64,000 nt of DNA from Oscheius sp. JU75 (taxonomy: Eukaryota; Nematoda; Chromadorea; Rhabditida; Rhabditidae). The stretch covers positions 4,526,001 through 4,590,000 of the forward strand of contig JASJZC010000004.1 of NCBI GenBank assembly GCA_037178855.1, read 5' to 3'. Below, in pieces: positions 51,925-61,080 of this stretch. A program made the position numbers and the translations under genes. A model generated the notes under the pieces. The model had not been told where the DNA came from and made no database searches. It worked only from the letters and a program-made list of their open reading frames with translations. Every line of letters begins with the position of its first letter. Position 1 is the first letter of the stretch.

Positions 51925-52530
51925 ATGACTGATACCTTCGATGACGAAGATGACTTCCTTACACGTCCGTTGCGAGTGAGCTTACCCATTTCATTTTTTC
52001 TGTACGAAGCATGAAGACTAATCGTTTTTCTTCAGCCGGATCAGTTCGACTTCCCAAAATATGTAGCAAAAATCCAGGAGTTACGGCAGAAAGGTCAACT
52101 TTTATTCACTCGAATAACTTAATCTCGCATTTTCAGAACTGAAAAAGAAACTCTGCGAGAAGTACTTGGAAATGGATCGTCAGGAAGACACAAAGCTGAC
52201 GTCTACACCTCGACCCGGCACTCCCAATCCATTCTTTGAAGTGTCCCCGATCACAAACACGGATTCCGGAACTGTTTCGGACTACGAAGATTACAAAGAC
52301 GCGTCTGATCTTTTCTCCGACGAGGCAGTGGAACTCATTATAAAATCGCCCAAGTTCAAGGAAAAAATTGCGCGGTATGTTGACCCTTTTGTCCCATAAA
52401 AGTTGTTTGCATTGAAGCCCCCTCAGCAAATTGATGAAGAGAAGTAGAAGTACAGTCACGTCTTGGTTTCAGACTAGACGGTGCCAGTAAACCCTCGTCA
52501 ACTTCTCTTATCTACCATCCTTCTTCGTGA
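51925..52530 (+). CDS. Small acidic protein, unrecognised
   Basis: About 135 residues in five exons. Start MTDTFDDEDDFLTRPLR at 51925, preceded by an acceptor-like CATTCCAG nine nt upstream. It continues PDQFDFPKYVAKIQELRQK, ELKKKLCEKYLEMDRQED, a phosphorylatable stretch STPRPGTPNPFFEVSPITNT, DYEDYKDASDLFSDEAVELI, and a last exon LDGASKPSSTSLIYHPSS with TGA 52528-52530. The introns are short and phase-consistent, supporting a real gene. The central helix and the SP/TP sites suggest a regulated adaptor, but I recognise no family and assign no function. Confidence 0.55.
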
Positions 52531-52762
52531 TCTTCCGACAAATTTGCCCGTGTTTTCCCCTTGATTCTCGCCGTTTCTTTGTAAAAGCTGTACACGTATT
52601 CCTGGAGTTATTTTGTATGCTCGAACTCCATTGTCTGTGATATAAACACATCGTTTCATTCTCTATAAGTGGATAGACAAGATGTTTTCTGTCGTCATAA
52701 TGAGATGGCAGCCTCTGAAAGCCTGTTTCTGCTTGTGGCAAAGGCTGCGGTGGTCTCTCCTT

Positions 52763-53017
52763 ATGTTTCTCCCGTTGTTGTTGCTTTCTCTTCTTCTCAA
52801 CGGAGCCACATCCCAGTCTCAGTGTAATGCTGGCTGTAGCTCCCACGTAACCTTACCATGGTAAACCGCTAGTAACCTCTTGTTTAGTAAACCTTGCAGT
52901 TCATTTGGTTCGCTTGATCCTTGTATGGCTAGAAAATGCAAGGAGATGTGTGCTAAAGATGATTCGCGGAAAGTGATTGGATGTTTCTGTCGTGGTTTGA
53001 AAAACAAGTATCAGTAA
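52763..53017 (+). CDS. Secreted cysteine-rich CS-alpha-beta (defensin-like) peptide
   Basis: Two exons joined by a 39-nt intron (52861-52899). Start at 52763 gives the signal peptide MFLPLLLLSLLLNGATSQ; in-frame Mets at 52682 and 52700 would only lengthen the lead. The mature part, about 50 residues, has eight cysteines. The spacing is C-x3-C-x7-C-x7-C-x4-C-x3-C-x10-C-x-C. The CxxxC (CKEMC) followed by CxC (CFC) near the C-terminus is the signature of the cysteine-stabilised alpha-beta fold shared by invertebrate defensins, nematode ABF peptides and some venom peptides. TAA at 53015-53017. An antimicrobial role in innate immunity is the simplest inference; a signalling or effector role is possible. 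A 27-nt intron ending at 52887 is a less likely alternative that would add cysteine-containing residues. Confidence 0.6.
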
Positions 53018-53273
53018 TTCATTTCTTTGAGGCGTGCAAGACGGCCCTACGATCCGAACCTGCTTCTGTGGTCTGTCTTCTACAGGAAAAAATCACAGTG
53101 TCATCGTGTTTTGAAAATCTTTTTATCCTTCTTTGTCATGTTTCATCCGTCTTTTTGTCTCCTATTTCAAGTGTTCGTCTGTTGTTCAAACAAAGAAATT
53201 GCGAATGTTTAGCACAAATTACAGGAGAAAATACAATAAACAATCACAACTTTAGCCAAACCCATCGCATAGA

Positions 53274-53778
53274 TTACTCGTCAGTCAGAAGATCCTTGAT
53301 GAGGTGGCTGTTGGTCAGCTGTTCGTCCAACAGGCGTTTGTGCTGAAAAACTGGGATCGTCTTGAGGAACAACAGGACTAACCTTGCTGCCATGCTCGAT
53401 GAGGGTCGGAACACAGGTCAACTTGAGGTCCGGCTCTGTTCGGAACGGACATTTCGGGTCTTTCCAGCTAAAAAAAATCGACTGAAAGGTTGAAAACAGA
53501 ATACTCACTAAGGAAGATCTCCGACGAAACAAGTGATGAAGGCGATGTCCAGACTTTTGATAGGGTCGATGGACAAGACGGACTCGACTACGGGCTCGGC
53601 TGAAATTCGTTTTAGAATAGGGAAATGGAGAATTCTTACCCGCCACACAGTCAGGACACCAGCTCTTTCCATTGACGTGGGAGCCGGTGAACAGTATAAA
53701 TACCTTCTTGTCTTTGAGAGCGGACACGACGGCACGGAGAGCGTCGATTCCGTGAACTTCTTGTCGGGAGAGAGGCAT
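53274..53778 (-). CDS. txndc17: TXNDC17 (TRP14) thioredoxin-like protein
   Basis: Cytosolic 14-kDa disulfide reductase of the thioredoxin family that acts on cystine and peroxidised protein thiols. Start at 53778 (MPLSRQEVHGIDALRAVV). It continues VFILFTGSHVNGKSWCPDCV, with the WCPDC active site typical of this family (thioredoxin has WCGPC), then AEPVVESVLS, ITCFVGDLP across an intron to WKDPKCPFRTEPDL, LTCVPTLIEHGSK with the conserved cis-proline, and a helical end HLIKDLLTDE with TAA at 53274-53276. Length about 125 residues as in human. Four exons, short introns. It lies 180 bp downstream of OSGEP on the same strand. Confidence 0.93.
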
Positions 53779-53954
53779 TTCTCAAACTTTAATGCAAAGG
53801 AGAATAGAAGGAAGCGTAATCTAATCGCCAACAAACTGACCACTGGCCGCGTTCAATCGATACAGGCTGGTCCCAGTGACCGAAAGAATAAACAAAATAT
53901 TGGAAGAAAAACAGATTTATTTGAGAAACAATTAACAAAGAACATTGAGATAGA

Positions 53955-55168
53955 CTAAGATCTCCAAATAACATTGACCTGGTCGGTTCGGTAACGTTGA
54001 GTGGTCGTAGCCTTCTCAATATCACATTTCAGACCCGATTCGAGCATCAGACAACCAGCTTGTGCAATCATAGCCCCTAAAATTATTGTAAAGTAAGGTG
54101 ATCGGGGCGATACCGACCGTTATCAATGCAGAAACGTTCGTCTGTGGCAAAAAGATGAGCATCGCGCTCGCGGCACATTGCGGCAGCCATTTCCTGGAGT
54201 CTTTTGTTGCATCCGACTCCGCCGACGATGAGAAGTTCACGACTCTGGGTGTGGGCCATCGCGCGCTCGGTGATTTCAATCAGCATGGCGAACACCGTTT
54301 CCTGAAGATTGATTTTACATGGTTCGGATGTAAAACACACCTGTAGAGAAAAGCAAAGATCCTCCTTCGTGTACTCGCCGCTCTGAAGCAGTTGAGGAGC
54401 CTTCTTCTCGATGAAACAGAGGATTCCTGACAGAGAAACATCCATTCCTTTGACAGTATAGGGCAGCTCCAATAGTTTGCTTCCCGTCTTGGCAGCTTGC
54501 TCGATATTATAACCAGGACTGGGCTCATTCGGGAGCATGATAACTCTGGCGAAGCGATCGAGACAGTTGCCCACGGCGATATCGATAGTCTCGCCGAAGA
54601 TTCGATACTTTTGGTTAGAGTAAGATATGACCTAAATAAGATTGTTTTGAGCCAAAATACGAGTGAATCACTTGAGTATTTCCACCACTGACGTAGAGGA
54701 CGACGGGATTGTCTGCTCCAGTAATCAGCCTTCCCATTTCAATGTGACCAACACAATGATTGACGGGGATGATGGGCTTGTTCCAGAGCTGCGCAAGGGT
54801 CCTGGCTACGATGGCTCCGACCTAAAATTCGAATAGGAACATAATTAATAAAGTGTTACCTGAAGAGGAGCTCCCATTCCAGGTCCTTTCGTATAGGCGA
54901 TTCCGTCGATTTCCTCTTCAGGATTTGTGATTTTGGCATCTTTCAGAGCCTTCGAGAGGATTTTCAGTACATGATTACGATGATGTTGAGCTGTTTGGCT
55001 CGGTTGAAAGCCTTCTCCAGGCGGCGCGTTGAAAGTGGCTCGCGGATTGGCAATAACCTCTCCGTCTCTCAGGATTCCTATCTGTATTTTTCTGTTTGGC
55101 ATAGAAAAATTTAAAAAAGATACCCCTATTTTGTTGGCAGAGCCCTCGATTCCGATGACACAGACCAT
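53955..55168 (-). CDS. osgep: OSGEP/Kae1, catalytic subunit of KEOPS
   Basis: Makes N6-threonylcarbamoyl-adenosine at position 37 of ANN-decoding tRNAs, within the KEOPS complex. Start at 55168 ([18 protein letters not shown]). Kae1 motifs are all present: [63 protein letters not shown] with the metal-binding Hxxx[63 protein letters not shown] and [18 protein letters not shown]. It ends near [13 protein letters not shown] with TAG at 53955-53957. About 335 residues in six exons, full length. The start codon is only 3 nt downstream of the stop codon of the LYR frame, which implies a shared transcript or a shared splice acceptor. Confidence 0.96.
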
Positions 55169-55212
55169 TTTTTATCGGAAACGTCTCCACTCAAGTAGTC
55201 GCAGTCCTTTCT
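55169..55212 (-). promoter_or_regulatory. LYR-OSGEP junction: candidate dual cis/trans splice acceptor
   Basis: The AG at 55211-55212 (minus, context AAAACTCAG) is the acceptor of the second exon of the LYR gene. It also lies 42 nt upstream of the OSGEP ATG, with only the end of the LYR frame (stop at 55172-55174) and three A residues in between. The same site could accept a spliced leader to give OSGEP mRNA, or cis-splice to give LYR mRNA. Otherwise the two frames must be read from one bicistronic mRNA. Confidence 0.5.
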
Positions 55213-55403
55213 GAGTTTTCTTTCATTCGCATAACAAAAAAAAGAACCTTATAAGAAGCCGAAGCAGTCGCTGCGTCAAAGTACTTAGACCTTTCAAACT
55301 CTTGTCGGATTTTGGCGGCAAAATAGTCCCGATCCGTCAATTGGAGCTGTTTCCCGTAGCGAAGAATATTTCTATACAGTGCCAGAATAGACAGCCTGTC
55401 CAT
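55172..55403 (-). CDS. LYR-motif protein like the MIEF1 microprotein
   Basis: About 65 residues in two exons. Start at 55403 (MDRLSILALYRNILRYGK), preceded 10 nt upstream by a TTTTTTAG acceptor-like site. The LYR tripeptide is followed by QLQLTDRDYFAAKIRQEF and FDAATASASYK, then across a 37-nt intron KGLRLLEWRRF, TAA at 55172-55174. LYR with YTDRDxxxxxIRxEF spacing closely resembles the human MIEF1 upstream-ORF microprotein, which works with the acyl carrier protein in mitoribosome assembly. In vertebrates that microprotein shares an mRNA with MIEF1; here the second cistron is OSGEP instead. A mitochondrial role is inferred from the family. Confidence 0.75.
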
Positions 55404-55851
55404 CAAACATTCAACTAAAAAAAACAATAGTTCAGCTCTTTCGAAGAAGAAGGTAAGAGGCAATAAAACCAAGAGAACTTTATTTACAAACAAGTATCGT
55501 AGGCAAGGCTTTATTTTAGGGAACTTATAGAAATTTACAAATAAGAATAGGAGGAGAGGATGTTGTGGAGAATACACGTCAGAGGTTACTTGAAGACTTA
55601 GAAGGACCGGCACAGCTCCAAAAAGGGTTACTGCGAAGGACTTTTGGCTATAAAGTGAGTTCGGAAAAGGATTAAGGTCTCAGTTATATATAGAAGGAAT
55701 TATACACAAAACAACCGTATGATACTACCGTAGAACTAGAATAAGACGTAGGGATAATGTATAATAGAAGAGGGATTATGCCTCGAACGGTTGAGGATCT
55801 AAGCACCGTACAGCATCGGGAATGAAAAAGGAGAGAAGGTGGTCGAAGTTC

Positions 55852-56720
55852 TTAGATCGGACCAAGAACTGTGCTCGATTTGGTCAGGAAGCGGTATTTA
55901 ATCATTACTCCGAAGCAGCCGACAGCGGCGAAGACCATCGCGGCGAAGATGAACCAAGCCCAGCTACCCTGAAAGGCTTTTCGTAGAGAAAAATGGGTAA
56001 AATCGACTGACATGTGAGTAAATCGGATAAAAGAAGACGAGACAGGCTCCGAGAGCGAATAGTGTAGCATAGACCCACGCTTTGGCTCGTTTCTCAGCAA
56101 GACCGCCGATAGAAGATCTGTGTTGACTTGTGTTTCAAGGAACGAAACAAAACTTACGAGTGTTTGCAATGCGGGCAGTTGGCAAGCGAGTTGGTCAGCG
56201 TGTTGTACAGAAAGACTTCGTGGCAATGGACGCAAGAAACGCGACAGCTTCCGCTGGGCGCACGGACGGCACTTCCTTGTGGCTCGCGGTGTCCTAGAAT
56301 TGCTTTTTTGCCTATAATCATGGGAAAAAGACGAACCGAGAGTGATCACCCGACGACAGTTGGTCCGGGGACAGGCAATCCGAGTCGAGGCGGCTTTGCA
56401 GATCAGGAGACAGTTGCAGGGACAGCGGACGTACTTCTTGCCAGCGGGAGCGGGACGAATTGGCGTAGCCTCCTGGCAAGACGAGCATTTGACCACGTGC
56501 TGATGAGAACGGGTCTCGATGTCGATCTGGGCATCGCAGACGCGACAATTCACCGTGGCCCCTATTTTTGTCTTAAAAAGGTGTTAAGAAAAAAAGACAA
56601 ACCTCCGCGATTTCTTGCGTCGACGCTCTCCTCGCTCACCGAAGCATCGCCGCCGGCACTCTCCGAATAACTGACCGGGAGCTCGTTTAACAGAGCACTC
56701 GTCACTTCGACATGATCCAT
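55852..56720 (-). CDS. TMEM55/PIP4P-type phosphatidylinositol-4,5-bisphosphate 4-phosphatase
   Basis: Late endosome/lysosome membrane protein. Human TMEM55A/B were described as PIP2 4-phosphatases, and TMEM55B also positions lysosomes. Start at 56720 ([18 protein letters not shown]). After a serine-rich lead come zinc-type cysteine pairs: [49 protein letters not shown], then the CX5R motif in [14 protein letters not shown], and further pairs [22 protein letters not shown]. Two transmembrane helices follow ([39 protein letters not shown]) and the chain ends SSTVLGPI. Order and motifs match the family, about 230-250 residues, so it is probably functional. The start lies 5 nt after a GTTTCAG acceptor-like site. 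Confidence 0.92.
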
Positions 56721-57050
56721 TTCGTCTGAAACGGCGCCTTTTACAAGGTACAACTGGTCAGCAAAAGATAACAAGCGTAGAAACGCAACATATACGAGAG
56801 ACAGAATCAGAGATAAGTAAGAATAATTTATGTAAGAATCACAAGCAGTCACGGGGAATTGCACAAAGTGGTAACTGTGAAAAGTGATGAAACTGATAAT
56901 CTACATGATGTACAATTGGTCTTCTCGGGGAGTTAAATGAGATTTACACATAGAAACAGGGAGATTGCATTTACGAGCAGAAAGAAGAGACTGCAATGCA
57001 AGCATATCTGATAAGAGAAAGGAAGAGATAGCACGACTATTGGATGAACT

Positions 57051-60000
57051 TCAACCAAGGAATTCGAAGGAGTTGTCGTCCTGAAAAAAGTATGAGTTAG
57101 CGGTCCGAATGAACCATCTAGATCATCAGAAACCAACATTTTTGTTCGCGACAAGCTGCGCCATATGGTAATGTTGTTTACGAAGCTCGCGAAGACGGGC
57201 TCGTTCGACGTTCAACGCCTGTTCCAGCTCGAGCATACGGACTTGCGACTCCATTTCTTCCTTCTTCGCGTCGTGGAGAGTAAGGTGTGAAAAGTCGAGA
57301 ACATCTGACCTTGTTGTGTGAGTAAATTCAAAGAAATGACCAACCTTTTTCATTCAGAGTCGTCTGTCCGCTCTTTACCGATGCGACAACTTGGGCCGTA
57401 CATTGGTTGACTTCTCGCGAGGCGACTGAAAGTTCCGAGAACTTTTTCGAGTCCTTGTCTGCCTTGACGCGACTCGAGACAAAGAGTTGGGCAGTAGACG
57501 CTGCGATTTCCTGGGCAGCCACGATTAGCATTTCGAATTTGCCTAAACGTATAAGTATTGCATGAATAGCAAAAAAAATAACACCTTGGCCGGTGACTAC
57601 TCCGTCCGCCGAGGAAACAAGAACTCTGGCCGCCACTCCCACAGCCTTAGCGGCAGAAAGAAGGCCTTCAGTCCACTGATGATTCTTTTTGTAGAAGTCA
57701 GCTGGCGAGGTTCCGCCACGACCGGCGGCGACGATCTCAGTTTGGAGTTCGCGAGAACTTGCCACAAGACGCATGATGGCATTCATCAGCGATTGACAGG
57801 TGGCCAGAATGGCCTCGTTGACCTCCAGACGAACACCGTCGCTGTTTTCTCGGGCCTTCCGCTGGATGGCCTCGATCTGCTCGACAGCCTGACGAATAGC
57901 CTCGTCCATTCTGCGCATTTCCAGCTCGACTTCATTCCCGACGGCCTCCTTGTCCACATCCGAATTGACGGGAAGGGCAGCGATTAGCCCGTTCAACTTC
58001 TCCAACTCGCGATGAAGATTGCTGTTGGAGACTGGGAGCTGCTGGAAGGCCGCCTTGGATATGGTCAATATCGATTTACATTGCTCGTTCACGCCTATTT
58101 TGAATGGATTATTAATGGAAAATACGAACAATACCATCGTAATGCTGAATGGAAGACGTATAGGCAGCTGAGGCTGACGCGAGGAGAGTAGAGGGCAGAA
58201 AATGTGCGGCTGTAATGATTTCCTTTGGCTCGGTCAGCGGATTTTCAGTCAGCGAAAGCAGGGCACCCAGTGCTGCTTGGGCGAGATCTGAATGAATCAA
58301 ATGGGCTAAAATAAGATGATACTGACGAGGAGGATATGAGATAGAGGTGGCATTGGGCAGATCTTCCTCGCATCTATCGAACATGACCCGAATGCTTTCT
58401 TTCAAGTTTTCTGAAAAGAAGGAGTATTATTCATGCAAAAAACAACAAACCATTGAAACGCCTCTCGACGGCTGCCTTCTCGTCGACAAAACGGTCAGAC
58501 GACTGGACGAGCTCCGATTTGTGGGTAGCAGTGATGTGTTCGATCTGTTTTCTTAGCTCCTCCATCTCGATATCGGCCTTTGCGAGCTGTGTTCGTAGTT
58601 CGTCCACGGCGGCAGATTCCCCAGCCGATTTCGACCTCAAATGAGCCTTATCCTTCTCGACCTCCTCGATCTGTCGCTTCAACATCGTAATCTCCTCATC
58701 TTTGTCGAGCTTGGTTTTGTTGCTGGCATCCAGCTCCTTCTGCAGCTCGCCCAACTTCGTCAGAGCCTCAATATCTTATTTGCTCAAGTAAGGAAAGGGC
58801 TTACATTGACGTGTTCAGTACGGAACTTCTCGTAAACGCCCTTAACTTTATTGAACTTCTCATCGGCAATTCGAGCTCGTTCATTCGCCTCCTTCACGCG
58901 TGTGTCGTCAGTTTCAGCTCGAAGCGCGTCACGTGAGGCCAGTTGCACTGAAATAAACAGTTTACAGTCATCCGGCGGGAGAGAACTAACTGGCCAGACG
59001 ATCCTTTTCCTCCCTAAATTCGTCGGCTTCTCTCTTCGCATGCTCGTACTCTCCTTGCATCTGGGCCAGCCGGTTCTCATACTGTTCAATTCGACTTCTG
59101 GCCTCCTGAATAAGCCTCTCTTTGGCAAATCGCTCGTCCTCAAGACCCCGTTGTAGAACTATGATCTGCTCGTCTCTGCAAAAAATTATTGGATCTTCAG
59201 TTCAAAAATCGAGCCTCTGATCCACCGGTACGGCTGGTGAATGCTGTTGTGGTGTCTCCTCTTCGGTATCGACCAAATTCAGGAGGGTGTCTTCGACAAC
59301 CGACTGAGCGTCTTCATTCCCTTCCTCGTGAAGATAGGCCTGTGGCGGACGGTAACTCTCTAAGTCAGTTGCTTGCAGGAAGTTTGGCGGAGCCTTAACA
59401 AATGCAAGATTGATTGAAAGGAGAACTATCGAAACCGATGGGAGCGTAGGAATCGAGACGAGGTACTTGAAGTACTGTAAAATACTGCATCTCTCGTAGA
59501 AGCTCTTCATCTTTTTGAATATTTCCTGAATAGACCTAGTTTTTCATATTGTAAAGCAAAAAGAACCCTGAATCTTGATCTATGCCCTTCGAGAGCATCA
59601 GGCGGAACCTGGCTGTGCAGTTTGAAGATCATTTTCACAAGATGATCGTAAAATTTGCTAGTATCGAGAATGACAATGATGAGTGGGGCCAGCAAGCATT
59701 GCCCTTGCGGTGTTAGCGAGTTCAGAGCGAGACATTCCATCGTGTCGAAGGCTGAATATTGTACGATAAGTGAATACGATAAAAAGCAAACATTTCTGTT
59801 GTAGAAGAAGTAGATTGTCCATCTCATCGAGCATTGAAATGGTCATCTCGAAAGCGTTGTCGAGATCGCTCTCCAGCGTTTTGATTTGAGATTCGCTGAG
59901 GCTCAGATTTCCTGGCATGACCGGGTACTGAAGGTCGGTTATTGTAGGAATAAAAATAACAACAAACCCTTCGGTGGAATTCTAGTCTATCGGCTAAAAG

Positions 60001-60491
60001 CTTTGTATAAGTCTCGTTACAGATTCCATAGCCGGATGTGTTCAGATGCTTCCAAAATTGCCCGAGCTGTCGAATTCTGCTAATAAATCTGAATTCATTA
60101 TTAAATCCGAAGTCCAAACCAGCTAGAACCTGTGGGATTCCTCAGGCACTTTTCTATGACCATCTCGGAAAAGTTTGTGAAGCAAATGACAGAATTTCCA
60201 GGTGAGGACGGGATTTTTCTCAAGTTGAACGCGGTTTATAGCATTCCAGAAGACTCCGGACGATCTGTGGAAAAAAATGAGAGAGTTAAAAGAACAAAAT
60301 TCTGATGTTACCGTTCTTGATGTGTTCCGACTATGAGACTTCTGGCATGCTTTGGTTTTAATGGCATTTCATACTTGGTCAGAGCTTTATGGACAGCTTC
60401 CAGCTGGAGCAGAAGTATGTATAGAAGAAAAATGAACAAAACAAACCTGTCCTTTGACAAATGTCTCCCGATCCACTCCCATCCGGGACAT
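57051..60491 (-). CDS. hipr-1: HIP1/Sla2-type endocytic adaptor
   Basis: Links clathrin coats and PIP2 membranes to F-actin. Start at 60491 (MSRMGVDRETFVKGQ). The N-terminal ANTH domain follows: LTKYEMPLKPKHARSLIVGT, FWNAINRVQLEKNPVLTWKF, LLHKLFRDGHRKVPEES, GQFWKHLNTSGYG, MPGNLSLSESQIKTLESDL and LLAPLIIVILDTSKFYDHLV. A linker (PPNFLQATDLESY) leads to a long coiled coil (59143 to 58431, MGELQKELDASNKTKLD). The C-terminal THATCH/I-LWEQ actin-binding module spans 58400-57130 (ARVLVSSADGVVTGQG, IAASTAQLFVSSRVKAD, LSVASREVNQCTAQVVASVK) and ends in a helix MLELEQALNVERARLRELRK. The last exon encodes DDNSFEFLG with TGA at 57051-57053. Domain order ANTH, coiled coil, THATCH is complete. About 17 short introns. 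Confidence 0.92.
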
Positions 60492-60651
60492 TGGTACTCT
60501 GTATGGGCTGCTCCTGGAACTGAAATATGTCTTGAATAGCTGTCATTTATAGCAAAGAAAGATTGGTGAATGCGTTTAGATAGCAAAGCGAACAAAAAGC
60601 TAGTGAAAGAGTCATCGGACAAAAGGTAAACATGGCTTACAGCAATTAATT

Positions 60652-60840
60652 TCAGGCATCTTCAGGTCTTAATAGATGTTTGCACATACAATGATCATTT
60701 TTCACAGTTTTCATCTTGAATTGCATTGCAAAGAACGTAAAACTGAGTTGGGAAATGGCGATGAGCAATGAGCAAACAATTGCCAGAGGAACCGGACCCC
60801 TCCCGTCATATGGAATTGGAAAATCGCGCGCTAACGGCAT
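60652..60840 (-). CDS. Possible small single-pass membrane protein
   Basis: Intronless frame of about 62 residues starting MPLARDFPIPYDGRGPVP, followed by one strong hydrophobic helix (LAIVCSLLIAISQLSFTFFA) and a basic tail (FKMKTVKNDHCMCKHLL). It lies upstream of HIP1 on the same strand and head to head with BBS4. The composition (a proline-bounded amphipathic lead, one helix, a KMK end) looks like a real small membrane protein, but I cannot match a family, and a chance frame is possible. Confidence 0.35.
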   Translation of the reverse strand: MPLARDFPIPYDGRGPVPLAIVCSLLIAISQLSFTFFAMQFKMKTVKNDHCMCKHLLRPEDA

Positions 60841-61080
60841 TCGCGGCAAGACTGCCAACTGGCGCTAATTCTGAAAAAATTGAAGAAAGATTAAGGAATT
60901 GCCTAATACAAGGCCGGAACTTGTGCATTTGCTGAAGTCTCTGACTATGGTGGAGTAAGAAGGACATTTAAATAATAAGGTTGACTGCAATTTATAAAAC
61001 CACTAAAATAACACAATGGTATCTGTTGTCATAGCGACCAGTCTCGACTATCTACTCTTCGAGCGGCTGCTCTTTAAGAA

